NCBI GenBank assembly: GCA_012270065.1 | Contig: JAAXJB010000047.1 | Location: forward strand, 166,788 to 230,787 | Length of the DNA stretch: 64,000 nucleotides | Direction of reading: 5' to 3' | Source: Rubripirellula sp. | GTDB taxonomy: Bacteria; Planctomycetota; Planctomycetia; Pirellulales; Pirellulaceae | Shown here: positions 55,270 to 64,000 of the stretch, piece after piece | Layout: each line of letters opens with the position of its first letter | Numbering within the stretch: the stretch's first letter is position 1 | Notes under the pieces: model-generated | What the model saw: only the letters and a program-made list of their open reading frames with translations | What the model was told of the DNA's origin: nothing | The model's database searches: none | Program-made: the position numbers and the translations under genes

Positions 55270-55878
55270 TCAGTGTTCTTTCAGCTGCTGGACAGCTTGT
55301 CGTGCTCTGGTGAGGAACGCATTTTTTGGTTCACCGGTTTCGAGAAAAATCGGTGAGCCGATCGTGATGCAGCTCAGCAACGGCACTGGCAGGACTTCTC
55401 CTCTGGGCAAAATGCGATTGACATTATCAATGTAGACGGGGACCAGTTCGAGGTCCGGACGTTTCTTCGCCATGTAGAATAAACCACTTTTGAAATTGCC
55501 CATTTCTTCATCACTGGATGACCTTCCGCCTTCCGGGAACATGATCAGGGAATACACATCACCCATTTGTTGTAGCATGATGTCGATTGGGCTCTTGTGT
55601 ACCTTGATTTCCTTTCGATCAACAAGCAAAGCATTGAAGCTTTCAGCCATGTGTGGTTTTAGCCATCCTTTGGACCAATAATCCTTGGCAGCCACTGGGC
55701 GGGTGATTCGGCGTAATTCGCGTGGCAAAGCTGACCACAATACGACGGCATCGAGGTGGCTGGTGTGATTTGCAAAGTAAATGCGTTGGCATGTGTCAGG
55801 TTGGCAGTCCACCCAACGGACGGTGAATCCACTGAAGAGCTTTGCCAGCAGAACGATTACATGACTGGTGAATGTCAT
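55270..55878 (-). CDS. plsC: 1-acyl-glycerol-3-phosphate acyltransferase (PlsC-like)
   Basis: A 202-residue acyltransferase of phospholipid synthesis, converting lysophosphatidic acid to phosphatidic acid at the membrane. The acyltransferase motifs are present: FANHTSHLDAVVLW with the catalytic H38 and D43 (HxxxxD), the arginine-containing block VDRKE, and IMFPEGGRSS (113-119) for phosphate binding, then VPVYIDNVNRILPRGE. Hydrophobic segments at the N-terminus anchor it. It is short for PlsC (usually 230-250), and no other phospholipid gene is adjacent. Confidence 0.85.
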   Translation of the reverse strand: MTFTSHVIVLLAKLFSGFTVRWVDCQPDTCQRIYFANHTSHLDAVVLWSALPRELRRITRPVAAKDYWSKGWLKPHMAESFNALLVDRKEIKVHKSPIDIMLQQMGDVYSLIMFPEGGRSSSDEEMGNFKSGLFYMAKKRPDLELVPVYIDNVNRILPRGEVLPVPLLSCITIGSPIFLETGEPKNAFLTRARQAVQQLKEH

Positions 55879-55960
55879 TTTTTCTGTCTTCGGTCAAAGT
55901 TGTTTGACATGGTGCGGATGGAAGCGGCGAAGCATGGCAAATGCTTGACACCGAGTGATT

Positions 55961-58309
55961 TCAGCCGATGAGATTGTCACCAGCATTTTCCTTTTGATGG
56001 ATCGTGACGGGCCAGCCCGGGAACTGATTTTCAGGGCTTCCATCCGTGGCATCAATGAGAAAACGAAAGCTCTCGATAAGGTAGGTTTTTTCGTTGGTAT
56101 CGATGGTCACCAGACCAAAACCACTGCCTTTCTGATGGGCTTTTTCATACCGGTTTTTCTTGGTTCCTACCTCGGGATTGCCGATCGCGTAAACGTAAAC
56201 CATGTTTCCGAAACCATCGAGGTACTCGCCGGTGTTCTGTAGACCGTGGGTCGGCCGTTTCTGATGGGGCATGCCAACTTCATCAGGTCGCCACCAACGT
56301 GGATATCCGGCAGCAATTGCCGGTGTGCAGAATGACCACATGCTGTCGCGTTGTTTGTCGACGCCATATTGGGACAAGGAGGTCAGGTGTTGGTCGCCAT
56401 TGATATGCAGTGCTTTTGATTCACGGAGAATTTCAATGGCTCGGTTTCGTGGCGTTTGTGGCCATCCACCGGAATCCAAATCGGCTTTCAGGTAACCGTC
56501 GTACTTTCCGTGGTGTGTTGCCACACCAGCGAAGACAGTCTGGCTCAATAACACCTTCATGTTGTGGCCTCGCCAATCCTTCCCCCATTTTCTCAAAAAC
56601 TCCTCTTGGCGATCTCCGAGCAGTTGGAGTCCCTGTTTGTCGAGTACCGATGTCTGAAAATTCTGATCCTTGACGTGGTCAGCGCGACCACTTCCGGTAT
56701 CGACGAGTTGTGGACCACTTTTGAATTGACGATCCCCAAGAATGGCAAACCCTACTCCTCCATAGACCATGTCTCCGAAGTAAACACTGATGCCCTGCTG
56801 AACTGGAGTGGGGTCGTAGAAATCCGGGTGGTGGGATGTATTTGTTTTATGCACCACATTGACCATCCGGGCTGGTTCCCTGTAACCGCCGTTCGAGGAA
56901 GTGCCTCCCGTTTCGATATCCATCGGAGCACCACCTTGCCCCCAGATATTTCCCTGGAAAACGTCATGGTCATCGGCGATACAGATGGTGGGGCGGTCAC
57001 GCATTGCTTCGCGGAATGACCATCCGAACATGTAGTATTTGCGAAGGTAATTGAGAATTGCCGGACCGGCAGGATCGCGAATCAGACCGTAACCTCCATG
57101 GCTCTCATAAAGCTGGTCACCGGAGAAATAGACCAGATCCGGGTCTAGTCGAATGATGTTTTCGGCAACAGGTTCATATGGAAAGCCATAGTGGTTCTGG
57201 CACGTCAATGCTCCAATTCTCAGTGGTCGTCCTGACGGATTTGGTTTGATCGTCCCACTCCACAGTGATTCTTCGTCACTGCCATCCGTTTTCTTCTCGC
57301 GGTATATCAACCGGTAAGGAGTTGGTACTTTCTCGTTCCAGTTCGGAATGCGAAAGGTCGATGTCCATGCATCGGGATCCAGATTCGCCGTACCCATCGA
57401 CATCCACTTGTCGTCGAGGTTGACCTGCAACTCGACAGCGTGGGAATCCTTGTCTCCCAACGGGCCAGTGAGAGCTGAAATTTTCAGCACAAAACCTTCA
57501 TCGCTACGGGAGTCGCTCAGTGAGTACATGGACCAGAGTATTGGTCCGAATTTCCGTGAAGGTTCCACTGCAAACGCATTGCCGGCGACCGACCAGTTCT
57601 TGAACCGATATCGCCCACCCTGTCCCTTTTTCAGTTTGGAATCAAAGTTGTTGACCAGCGATACATTTCCGAGCACTGCCTGAGGAGGAACTCTTTCGGT
57701 AACTTCATCAATCAGTTCTCCAGAAAGGGTTTTGGCGGTGAGTGCAAGTTTTATCTGTCCATTCTGTGGTCGGGCTTTCAGTTCCAGAATGGTTTCCTGA
57801 TCGATGTCGATGGTTCGGGTCCCGGTCTTGCGCCCAAGCGCGAGCCTGTCTTCGACAACTCCCGCATTGATTCCGCCATTTGCAAAGCAGTTGCTGCGAT
57901 ACTCGTTCAGTTCACTTCTGGTTCCGATTCGAAAACCGGCACCAGCACCTTTTTTTTGACCACCAACTCGCTGTAGCGATACAAGCATGTCAGCAGAACC
58001 ATCGAGTTTCATCCACTGGTGGGTGATGAGATGCAAATTTCGATTTCCACCACTGGTCTGGCATTCCGCAGCGCCGTTGACTACGCGCCAGTCTTCCATG
58101 GGGTTTGCCCAGATACGGGAATCCAGCCAGACCCGGTCATGGGTGTTCGACCACGAAATCGTAGTTTTTTCGTCGAAAGATTCCGATGTTTGTTTGGCTC
58201 CGTCTCCTTCGACTGGTTTATTCGCACCTCGCAAATGACGCGATAATCCAAAACAGGCGCCTCCCAGAGCGAACAATTTCAAGGTGATACGTCGGGTGAG
58301 GGACTTCAT
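55961..58309 (-). CDS. Tat-exported PhoD-like phosphatase
   Basis: A 782-residue exported phosphatase-like protein. The N-terminus [22 protein letters not shown] has a twin-arginine signal, as in PhoD. An N-terminal beta-rich domain (residues about 50-240) with no clear match is followed by a PhoD-type metallophosphatase: [84 protein letters not shown], and [15 protein letters not shown]. PhoD hydrolyses phosphate mono- and diesters using Ca and Fe. It may release phosphate from external organic material. The added N-terminal domain is unusual. Confidence 0.85.
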   Translation of the reverse strand: MKSLTRRITLKLFALGGACFGLSRHLRGANKPVEGDGAKQTSESFDEKTTISWSNTHDRVWLDSRIWANPMEDWRVVNGAAECQTSGGNRNLHLITHQWMKLDGSADMLVSLQRVGGQKKGAGAGFRIGTRSELNEYRSNCFANGGINAGVVEDRLALGRKTGTRTIDIDQETILELKARPQNGQIKLALTAKTLSGELIDEVTERVPPQAVLGNVSLVNNFDSKLKKGQGGRYRFKNWSVAGNAFAVEPSRKFGPILWSMYSLSDSRSDEGFVLKISALTGPLGDKDSHAVELQVNLDDKWMSMGTANLDPDAWTSTFRIPNWNEKVPTPYRLIYREKKTDGSDEESLWSGTIKPNPSGRPLRIGALTCQNHYGFPYEPVAENIIRLDPDLVYFSGDQLYESHGGYGLIRDPAGPAILNYLRKYYMFGWSFREAMRDRPTICIADDHDVFQGNIWGQGGAPMDIETGGTSSNGGYREPARMVNVVHKTNTSHHPDFYDPTPVQQGISVYFGDMVYGGVGFAILGDRQFKSGPQLVDTGSGRADHVKDQNFQTSVLDKQGLQLLGDRQEEFLRKWGKDWRGHNMKVLLSQTVFAGVATHHGKYDGYLKADLDSGGWPQTPRNRAIEILRESKALHINGDQHLTSLSQYGVDKQRDSMWSFCTPAIAAGYPRWWRPDEVGMPHQKRPTHGLQNTGEYLDGFGNMVYVYAIGNPEVGTKKNRYEKAHQKGSGFGLVTIDTNEKTYLIESFRFLIDATDGSPENQFPGWPVTIHQKENAGDNLIG

Positions 58310-58390
58310 CAGAGATTCTCTTGCAGGGGGGGTGCGTAGTGGTTGCTTGGCTTGTCTGGCTGGTGCTGAAAATACTGCCGCAGCATTTCA

Positions 58391-60316
58391 TCAGAGTTCG
58401 ATGCCGGATTTCCCATCCCAGCGGACAAAGCCTTCGATCGCGGCATATTCAGCGAGTCCGATTTCATCGTATCGCTTTGCGGTGTCTGCGTTGCGTTGTT
58501 CTGCCCGTTGCCAGAATTCTCGCACATCGGACCCCGGGAAAAGAGCGCGATCTTTCTGTGATTCGTGTTTGAAAATTGCAGCTCTTTTCTTCGCGACTTC
58601 TGTTGGACTCAATGGAACAGCCATTTCGATTTGGTGGGGTGGCCATTCCTGCCATGCTCCGCGATACAGCCATATCGCACAACTCTCGTACCATGGGTCT
58701 GTCTCGCATTGCTTACAGGCCTGCAGAATGGCAGACAGGCAGGTCCGGTGTGTTCCGTGTGGGTCAGACAGGTCGCCAGCGGCATAGATTTGGTGGGGTT
58801 GGACTTCACGCAATAGATCCACAGTAATCCGGATGTCCTCTGCAGAAATCGGACTCTTTTTCACTCGACCGGTTTGATAAAACGGCAGATCAAGAAAATG
58901 CAAATGCTCATCTTTCACACCGCAGCAACGTGCTCCTTCCCGGGCTTCACCCCGTCGAATCAAACCCTTGATCTGCTGCACTTGATGACTGTCTACCTGT
59001 CCCGGTTGTTTCTTGCGCAAGGCCTCATCAATATGTGATTCCAGCTCTTCAAGTCCCGGCGCGTGAATCTTGAATTCTTCACAGAAATCCTCGACGAACT
59101 CGGCAAACCGGATGGCATCTTCGTCAAAGACTGCGATGTTTCCAGAGGTCTGGTATGCGATGTGGACTTCGTGACCCTGTTCTACCAGACGGATCAAGGT
59201 TCCACCCATTGAGATCACGTCGTCGTCGGGATGTGGTGAGAAAACGATGATGCGCTTGGGAAAAATATCATCTCGATGTCCCGGACGGTCACCGACCTGT
59301 TTTGCATGTTCGGGTTTGCCACCAGGCCATCCGGTAATGGTCGACTGCATATGGCGGAATACCCGCAGATTGATGTCGTATGCATTGCCATGAGCCGCCA
59401 GCAGATCCTGCAGGCCCTGTTCGTTGTAGTCTGCATCGGTGAGTTTCAGAACAGCCTTTCCGAGTTCCTGTGAAAGGTCAATCACTGCCCTTCGGATGGT
59501 GTCTGGATCCCAGTTGACTTCACCGAGGAGCCACGGAGCCTGACACCGGGTGAGACTGGAAGCAGCAGCCTCATCGAGCAGGAAACGCGTATCCGGGTGA
59601 TCCTGCAAAAAGGTTGCAGGAATTGTTGTGGTCGCATATCCCTCAATGGTCTTGGCAACGATATCTGCTTTGCCCTCCCCAAATGCGAGCAACAGAATTC
59701 GCTTGGCCTCCAGAATCGTCCCCACACCCATTGTGACGGCATATCGCGGAACATTTTCAGCCCCGAAAAAATCACTTGCTGCGTCAGTTCGAGTGACGCG
59801 ATCAAGAGTGATCATTCGCGTTCTGGTGGAACGATCTGACCCTGGTTCATTCAATCCGATATGGCCAGTGCGGTTGATACCAAGCAACTGAATATCGATT
59901 CCACCGCATTGGGATATCAGCTGTTCATATTGTTGGCAGTATTCGCTGACATCATCTTTTGATATCGCTCCGTCAGGGATGTGAACGTTGCTCGGTTTGA
60001 TGTCGACGAGATCGAACAGATGTTCGTGCATGAATCTCGCAATGCTTTGCAACTCAAACGGTTGCATTGGAAAATATTCATCAAGATTGAAAGTGATGAC
60101 GTTGGCGAAGGAAAGCTCTCCAGCCCGGTGCATTCGCACCAGTTCATCATAAACATTGACGGGGGTAGAGCCAGCCACCAGCCCAAGGACACACATCTGT
60201 CCCTTCGACGCCTTGTCGCGTATCAGGTCCGCTATTTCTCTTGCTGCTGCGTTACTGGCATCGGATGCCCGGTTATAAACGCGACAGGGGATCCGTTCAT
60301 TTGGAAATTCAATCAC
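58391..60316 (-). CDS. Glucosamine-6-phosphate deaminase-like/PIG-L deacetylase fusion
   Basis: A 641-residue fusion. Residues 1-260 resemble NagB: the phosphate loop GLVAGSTPVNVYDEL and the catalytic FNLDEYFP (D79). The motif that in NagB is D-G-H-I-x-F-N-E reads INRTGHIGLNEPGS, so the aspartate equivalent to E. coli D141 is T150, while H152 and E157 are kept. Residues about 355-640 are a PIG-L/LmbE-type zinc deacetylase with VFSPHPDDDVISMGG (362-366) and LSDPHGTHRTC as the second metal site. This domain pair and its RTGHIG variant are, to my knowledge, known in Bacteroidetes and planctomycetes. It starts with GTG inside the stop of the ROK kinase (GTGA). The pair suggests amino-sugar catabolism. 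Confidence 0.88.
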   Translation of the reverse strand: MIEFPNERIPCRVYNRASDASNAAAREIADLIRDKASKGQMCVLGLVAGSTPVNVYDELVRMHRAGELSFANVITFNLDEYFPMQPFELQSIARFMHEHLFDLVDIKPSNVHIPDGAISKDDVSEYCQQYEQLISQCGGIDIQLLGINRTGHIGLNEPGSDRSTRTRMITLDRVTRTDAASDFFGAENVPRYAVTMGVGTILEAKRILLLAFGEGKADIVAKTIEGYATTTIPATFLQDHPDTRFLLDEAAASSLTRCQAPWLLGEVNWDPDTIRRAVIDLSQELGKAVLKLTDADYNEQGLQDLLAAHGNAYDINLRVFRHMQSTITGWPGGKPEHAKQVGDRPGHRDDIFPKRIIVFSPHPDDDVISMGGTLIRLVEQGHEVHIAYQTSGNIAVFDEDAIRFAEFVEDFCEEFKIHAPGLEELESHIDEALRKKQPGQVDSHQVQQIKGLIRRGEAREGARCCGVKDEHLHFLDLPFYQTGRVKKSPISAEDIRITVDLLREVQPHQIYAAGDLSDPHGTHRTCLSAILQACKQCETDPWYESCAIWLYRGAWQEWPPHQIEMAVPLSPTEVAKKRAAIFKHESQKDRALFPGSDVREFWQRAEQRNADTAKRYDEIGLAEYAAIEGFVRWDGKSGIEL

Positions 60317-61338
60317 TTTGACATTACCTGTTGTGCGACCATGGCTGCTCCGATGACACCGGCGTCATTGCCGAGAGAAGCAAACTCCAATGTTAAATTG
60401 CTGCCGACCTGTTCGAGTGTTGTGTTGATAACCGTGGTTTGAACGGTATCAAGAAATCGTTGACCAATTCCGGTTTGGCTTCCTCCAAACGTCATTGCTC
60501 CACCCAGCAATACCACGTCCGGATCCATTACCTGCGCAAGTTGACCTATTGCCTGACCCAGATATTCTGCGGTCTGTTGGATCACTGCTATGCACAAGTC
60601 ACAGCCAGACTCGGCTCGCAACGCAATATCTTTTGGGGTGAGATCATTGGTGGATAACAAATCGAGGATCTCGTCATTTTTGGAAGCCGTTGCCACCTGC
60701 TGGATTTGCTGGATGACACCTTTGGTTCCGGCATAAGCTTCCAAGTGACCACGTTTGCCACATGTGCAGGTAAGAGCATCATTCCCGAATCTGATAGGGG
60801 TGTGCCCAAGTTCGCCTGCACAACCGTGGTCCCCACCGTATGGCGATCCATTGATTACCAGCCCGCAACCAATTCCTGTGCCGAGCGTCACCAACGCCAG
60901 AGATTTTTTGCCAAGCGATCGCAATGCGTGCTCAGCGTAGGCTGCAGAATTTGCGTCGTTAACAACTGCGTTTGGCAGATTCTTTGCGTTCCCCAGAAGT
61001 TTCTTCAGGGGCTTGCCCTCCCACCCTGGAAGATTGACCACTTCGCGGAGAACAGATTCCTCGGAATCCAGTACACCGGGGACTCCCAGTCCGACCCCGG
61101 CGAGGGTGACACTTGCACGATCGAGTTTTGCCAACTGACTGTCCGCGAAGGCGATTGCGGCCTCGAACACCCGTTCAGGTGTTCGAAGCTGCGGGGTCGA
61201 GAGAGTTTCTCTCACGAAGATGACGCCTGCTGTACTGACAAGACCCAATTTTACATTTGTCCCACCAACGTCGATTCCCAGAAAAACAGTTTCCTGGGTC
61301 GGGGGATTGATCGCACCGGTAGCAGATTCGCTGGTCAT
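60313..61338 (-). CDS. ROK-family sugar kinase
   Basis: A 341-residue kinase of the ROK group, likely phosphorylating glucose or an amino sugar with ATP, from the ATG at 61338; upstream in-frame codons look non-coding. Motifs: FLGIDVGGTNVKLGLVS (residues 19-35, phosphate 1), VGLGVPGVLD, AVVNDANSAAYAEH with the catalytic aspartate, LVTLGTGIGCGLVINGSPYGG, and the zinc-type segment TCTCGKRGHLEAYAG, where H stands in place of the usual final cysteine. The gene overlaps the NagB/PIG-L fusion by four bases, which supports amino-sugar metabolism. Confidence 0.88.
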   Translation of the reverse strand: MTSESATGAINPPTQETVFLGIDVGGTNVKLGLVSTAGVIFVRETLSTPQLRTPERVFEAAIAFADSQLAKLDRASVTLAGVGLGVPGVLDSEESVLREVVNLPGWEGKPLKKLLGNAKNLPNAVVNDANSAAYAEHALRSLGKKSLALVTLGTGIGCGLVINGSPYGGDHGCAGELGHTPIRFGNDALTCTCGKRGHLEAYAGTKGVIQQIQQVATASKNDEILDLLSTNDLTPKDIALRAESGCDLCIAVIQQTAEYLGQAIGQLAQVMDPDVVLLGGAMTFGGSQTGIGQRFLDTVQTTVINTTLEQVGSNLTLEFASLGNDAGVIGAAMVAQQVMSK

Positions 61339-61899
61339 AAATGCGGTTGTCAGACGTCCTGAGGGGAATCCCTTCGGTTCACATGAAGTACGAATCAAAA
61401 ACGCTGAAAGCGCATGATACGTTGCAACTGAGTGGTCACAACTCTGGTTTCTCGTCCAGCACACGGGACCCACAATTGTGGGAACTGGAAACACAGAAAA
61501 GACCCACCCGTTTCTGGGGCCCCCCCATATTAATCAAAAACACTTTGTTGCGCCATAGAAGGTCAGGAAAGTATCCCAGTACAGCCCGAAAAGGGGTGAG
61601 ACGAGCTCTGTGAATCCGGTTTCCCGTGAGGTTGGCATTTCAGCAATTCGCTTGTTCCAGCAAAGTGATCGCTGTCATGTCCCGGTTTGCCAGTTGCCTG
61701 CGGCTGGGGCGGCCGTTCGCCGGAGAGCCCTCATTCGCAATGGTTGGTATTCATTTCCAGACGATGCTGCTGCGGACGCATGAACGAGGAATGATCGTGA
61801 TTTTCGATCGTCTGCACCCGAGTTGCTGCAGTGGCTTTGCTGTGGTGGCCTCGAAACAGAATGTTCTCGCGGCTTGGAAGAGACTGATGTCTCTGGATC
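61339..61899. other. Intergenic region without recognised features
   Basis: About 560 bases between the ROK kinase start and the MBL-fold stop. Small frames exist on both strands, none with a recognisable domain. The left end should hold the promoter of the kinase operon. A run of seven C's occurs near 61520. Nothing else stands out. Confidence 0.4.
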
Positions 61900-62694
61900 T
61901 CATTGCTGGAGACCGTCTGGCAATTTCCCTGCAGTGACTTCATCATCCCACTCATCCATGAGGGGCCAGTTTTCTGCGAGGGTGCCGAAGTCGGCCATGT
62001 TCAGGTAACTCTTGACCCGTTGAATTGTGCTGTTCAGGAGATCCGGATCGTTCGCAAAGATCGGTCCATGGCTCGGTGCCAGCCACTTCACGTCGCTGTC
62101 ACGGATTCTTTCCAGCGACTTTACAAAATCCTTGATGTCGCTGCCGTGGTGTGCAGCGATCGCTCCAATGCATCCATCCCGATAGATATTGTCTCCACTG
62201 AGCAGCACATCTCCGATTCGGAACGCGAGTTGACTGTTGGTGTGACCTGGGGTGTGCCAAACTTCGACATGAAGGGAACCGACTTCAATCACATCTCCAT
62301 CTTTTACCTGGTGTTCGATAACAACGGGTGGCATCGCCATCTTCAAATTCTGAGCCGCGATTTCTGCGAGCGTGATGAGTGTGTCTCCGGATTGAAGGGG
62401 AGCCACAGCGTTCGGGTGGGCAGTGACTGATGTCTTGAGCAGTTGTTTGGCTTTCGCGAGTCCCTGAACATGGTCCACATCCGCATGTGTGGCCACGAGA
62501 GTTTTGCAACGGGAGAACGGAAAGTCGATCTGGCGGATGATCTCGATGAAATCCTCAACTGTTTCTTCATATCCGATATCGATCAGTATCCATTCGTCCC
62601 CATCGAAGATCAGGTAGACATTGCAGCCAAGGACCTCTCCTGCCTGAAAGTTGAGTTCGATAATTCCCGGGAAAATCGGTTTGCGACTTAGCAT
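61900..62694 (-). CDS. MBL-fold metallo-hydrolase
   Basis: A 264-residue metallo-beta-lactamase fold protein, cytoplasmic by its lack of a signal. Metal motifs in order: ATHADVDHVQGL (HxDxDH), the histidine in HTPGHTNSQLAF, an aspartate in LLSGDNIYRDG, and the final histidine in APSHGPIF. This set is close to the glyoxalase II/persulfide dioxygenase kind, but no clear substrate group is indicated. The N-terminus begins IIELNFQAGEVLGCNVYLI. The neighbour upstream is the SDR gene, 91 bases away, on the same strand. Confidence 0.88.
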   Translation of the reverse strand: MLSRKPIFPGIIELNFQAGEVLGCNVYLIFDGDEWILIDIGYEETVEDFIEIIRQIDFPFSRCKTLVATHADVDHVQGLAKAKQLLKTSVTAHPNAVAPLQSGDTLITLAEIAAQNLKMAMPPVVIEHQVKDGDVIEVGSLHVEVWHTPGHTNSQLAFRIGDVLLSGDNIYRDGCIGAIAAHHGSDIKDFVKSLERIRDSDVKWLAPSHGPIFANDPDLLNSTIQRVKSYLNMADFGTLAENWPLMDEWDDEVTAGKLPDGLQQ

Positions 62695-62785
62695 GGCATC
62701 AGGTTGAAGAGGATAGGAACGATTGAAGCTGCATTGTACGGTGGGGTTGAGCCGTCCTGTAGCCCTCGGTTTTGGTCTGAAAATC

Positions 62786-63664
62786 TCATCGGTCTGGTAA
62801 CGAATGAAGCAGGTCCGTCAGGCCGCTTCGGCAATTTGGGAAACGCAGGTTTGGAACCAGGTCACGTTTCATCCGGCGGTTCCAAACCCGTTTATTGCTC
62901 TCCGACCTCATACTGACCGAAGAATAGGCCTCTGGCGTCACAAACCGTGGTTTTTCAGCCCCGGTTTGACGGGCGATTTCTTCATAAAACTGGGATCTGA
63001 TAATCGGTTGATCATCACTCACGACATAGAGACGACGGGTCTTCCGTTGAAAAACCGCGCGGACAGCACGGGCCGCGTCATCCACGTGAATCAGATTCAG
63101 GAAGCCACGTTGCGGTGCTGCAATTGGTTTTCCTGCGATGATGTCGGCTGCCCTCGGAATACGGTTGGGACCATAGATTCCTGAGAGTCTCAGAATTGTC
63201 CAGTTCGTGCCGGCACGCAGGCTATTGAGCAATGATTCTGCCATCAAGTGTGCCCGTCCACCGTCACGTCTGGGGTGGGTCGGGCTCGTTTCGTCAACCC
63301 AAGTGCCATTGAGCTGGTGGTAAACACCGGTCGTGCTGATGTAACAGATCTTCGTCTGCGGACGAATGACGTGTAGCAGGTTGCGAAGTCCACCAACCTG
63401 GGAGTCGAAACGATTATGGGAGCTGTATCGGTCATAGCTGACGCAGATCACAATCTGGTCCACCTCGGGCAGGTTCGCCAGCGTACGACGGTCGGTCCAA
63501 TCTGCAAGAACCGGTCGAGTGCCAGCTCGGGCAAGCAAATCCAGCTTCTCTGGGTGACGCGTGGTCGCATGGACTTCATCTCCCTCCTGAATGGACAATT
63601 TTGCTACTCGGCTACCCAGGTAGCCAAAGCCGAAAATCAGGGTGCGAGCCGAAACATCGCTCAT
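62786..63664 (-). CDS. NAD(P)-dependent epimerase/dehydratase-like protein (SDR)
   Basis: A 292-residue extended SDR-type protein from the ATG at 63664, where the Rossmann domain begins at once: TLIFGFGYLGSRVAKL (the GxGxxG-type loop is GFGYLG). The active site looks like YISTTGVYHQLNG with a typical TGVY tyrosine region, then WTILRLSGIYGPNR and LNLIHVDDAARAVRAVF. It resembles the YeeZ/atypical SDR group more than sugar epimerases. The open frame reaches 63793 but the extra codons look non-coding. Divergent from the gene at 63815. Confidence 0.8.
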   Translation of the reverse strand: MSDVSARTLIFGFGYLGSRVAKLSIQEGDEVHATTRHPEKLDLLARAGTRPVLADWTDRRTLANLPEVDQIVICVSYDRYSSHNRFDSQVGGLRNLLHVIRPQTKICYISTTGVYHQLNGTWVDETSPTHPRRDGGRAHLMAESLLNSLRAGTNWTILRLSGIYGPNRIPRAADIIAGKPIAAPQRGFLNLIHVDDAARAVRAVFQRKTRRLYVVSDDQPIIRSQFYEEIARQTGAEKPRFVTPEAYSSVSMRSESNKRVWNRRMKRDLVPNLRFPNCRSGLTDLLHSLPDR

Positions 63665-63814
63665 TTCAGGTGGTTTCCCATTTAGAGAACGGTACTTTTT
63701 CAGGGATCTTGAATAGTGGTTATACTGGAGACGGTACTTCAATACAGGTACTTGATCGCCAACATCGCGTCGCGAATCGAGGCAGCTTTGCAAATTTACA
63801 TCTTCAAATCATCT

Positions 63815-64000
63815 GTGCTTGATCAGCAGCGTCCAATTGCTGTGGCCTTCTTGCTCCTGATCTCTGCGTTTTCGTTGGTTGGCCAACGAGTCGAGGCGCA
63901 ACCTCCCGAGGTCAAAGAGAGTAGCCCCCCGTCTGAGTCGCATGGCCCGTCTGAGTCGCATGGCCCGTCTGAGTCGCATGGTACGAACGTTGCCGTTCCC
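63815..64000 (+). CDS. N-terminus of a secreted repeat protein (cut by the window edge)
   Basis: The plus-strand frame is open to the last base. From the GTG at 63815 it reads MLDQQRPIAVAF, a hydrophobic core LLLISAFSLVGQ and a cleavage site near VEAQPP, a good signal peptide. A TTG at 63752 is another possible start. Right after it comes a Pro/Ser/Glu-rich part with three tandem copies of a P-S-E-S-H-G unit. Only 62 residues are visible. The function cannot be read from this fragment. Confidence 0.6.
   Translation, partial: MLDQQRPIAVAFLLLISAFSLVGQRVEAQPPEVKESSPPSESHGPSESHGPSESHGTNVAVP
63929..63982 (+). repeat. Three tandem 18-base repeats in the secreted protein's start
   Basis: CCGTCTGAGTCGCATGGC occurs at 63929-63946 and 63947-63964 and with one change (final T) at 63965-63982. 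In frame it encodes PSESHG. It may continue beyond the window. Confidence 0.95.

Noticed and set aside
61626..61937. Plus-strand frame of 103 codons between the ROK kinase and MBL genes
   Set aside because: No domain, no RBS, and it overlaps the MBL stop.

Overview
The window looks like a chromosomal segment of a planctomycete, probably a marine or aquatic heterotroph. No rRNA or other direct taxonomic marker is present. The assignment is an inference from the protein families: two secreted PQQ-type beta-propellers, a very large propeller/HEAT/cytochrome c protein with one CxxCH, a DUF1571 protein, a Tat-exported Gfo/Idh/MocA oxidoreductase, a PhoD-like phosphatase, an LptD-like outer-membrane protein, a NagB/PIG-L fusion and a fused AroD-AroE. 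Coding is dense on both strands, and GTG and TTG starts seem common. I see no rRNA, tRNA, CRISPR array, phage or IS element.

Layout. 1-8.1 kb (minus strand): a class II DAHP synthase running off the left edge, a DinB-like protein, a PQQ propeller, a DUF1571 protein, a 563-residue secreted protein with a clear terminator, infA, and the rplM-rpsI pair. 8.4-11.7 kb: a class II photolyase and a receiver/anti-sigma-type ATPase fusion. 12-15.6 kb: a prepilin-peptidase-like membrane protein, then a minus-strand aroDE fusion overlapping an ArgA-like acetyltransferase. 15.8-25.8 kb: a PQQ propeller, a HemW-like radical SAM gene translationally coupled to a GcvH-like lipoyl carrier (the most interesting pair here), a DUF885 protease-like protein, an SGNH hydrolase, LptD and CutA. 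26-31.8 kb: a giant FtsX-type permease without an ATPase, a lipoate-ligase-like protein and a UDP-sugar pyrophosphorylase. 32-37.8 kb: a MacAB-type tripartite exporter whose adaptor ends in Gly-rich repeats and two EF-hands, followed by an EEP-family phosphohydrolase and a DMT transporter. 38.2-45.5 kb: carB, a sigma-54-type regulator, dusB and galM. 45.8-64 kb: a membrane-anchored C39-like protease, a Gfo/Idh/MocA protein, an EEP-alpha/beta-hydrolase fusion, the large cytochrome/HEAT protein, PlsC, a PhoD-like protein, a ROK kinase coupled to a NagB/PIG-L fusion, an MBL-fold hydrolase, an SDR protein and the start of a secreted repeat protein.

The themes are aromatic amino acid and arginine precursors (DAHP synthase, AroDE, ArgA-like, CarB), amino-sugar handling (ROK kinase, NagB/PIG-L, UDP-sugar pyrophosphorylase), envelope biogenesis and export (LptD, MacAB, FtsX permease, PlsC), lipoylation (GcvH-like carrier, LplA-like ligase) and degradation of external material by secreted hydrolases. 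The two ends of the window cut real genes: the DAHP synthase lacks its C-terminus and the 63.8 kb gene is present only as its N-terminus. Functions are read from motifs only; no database search was possible.
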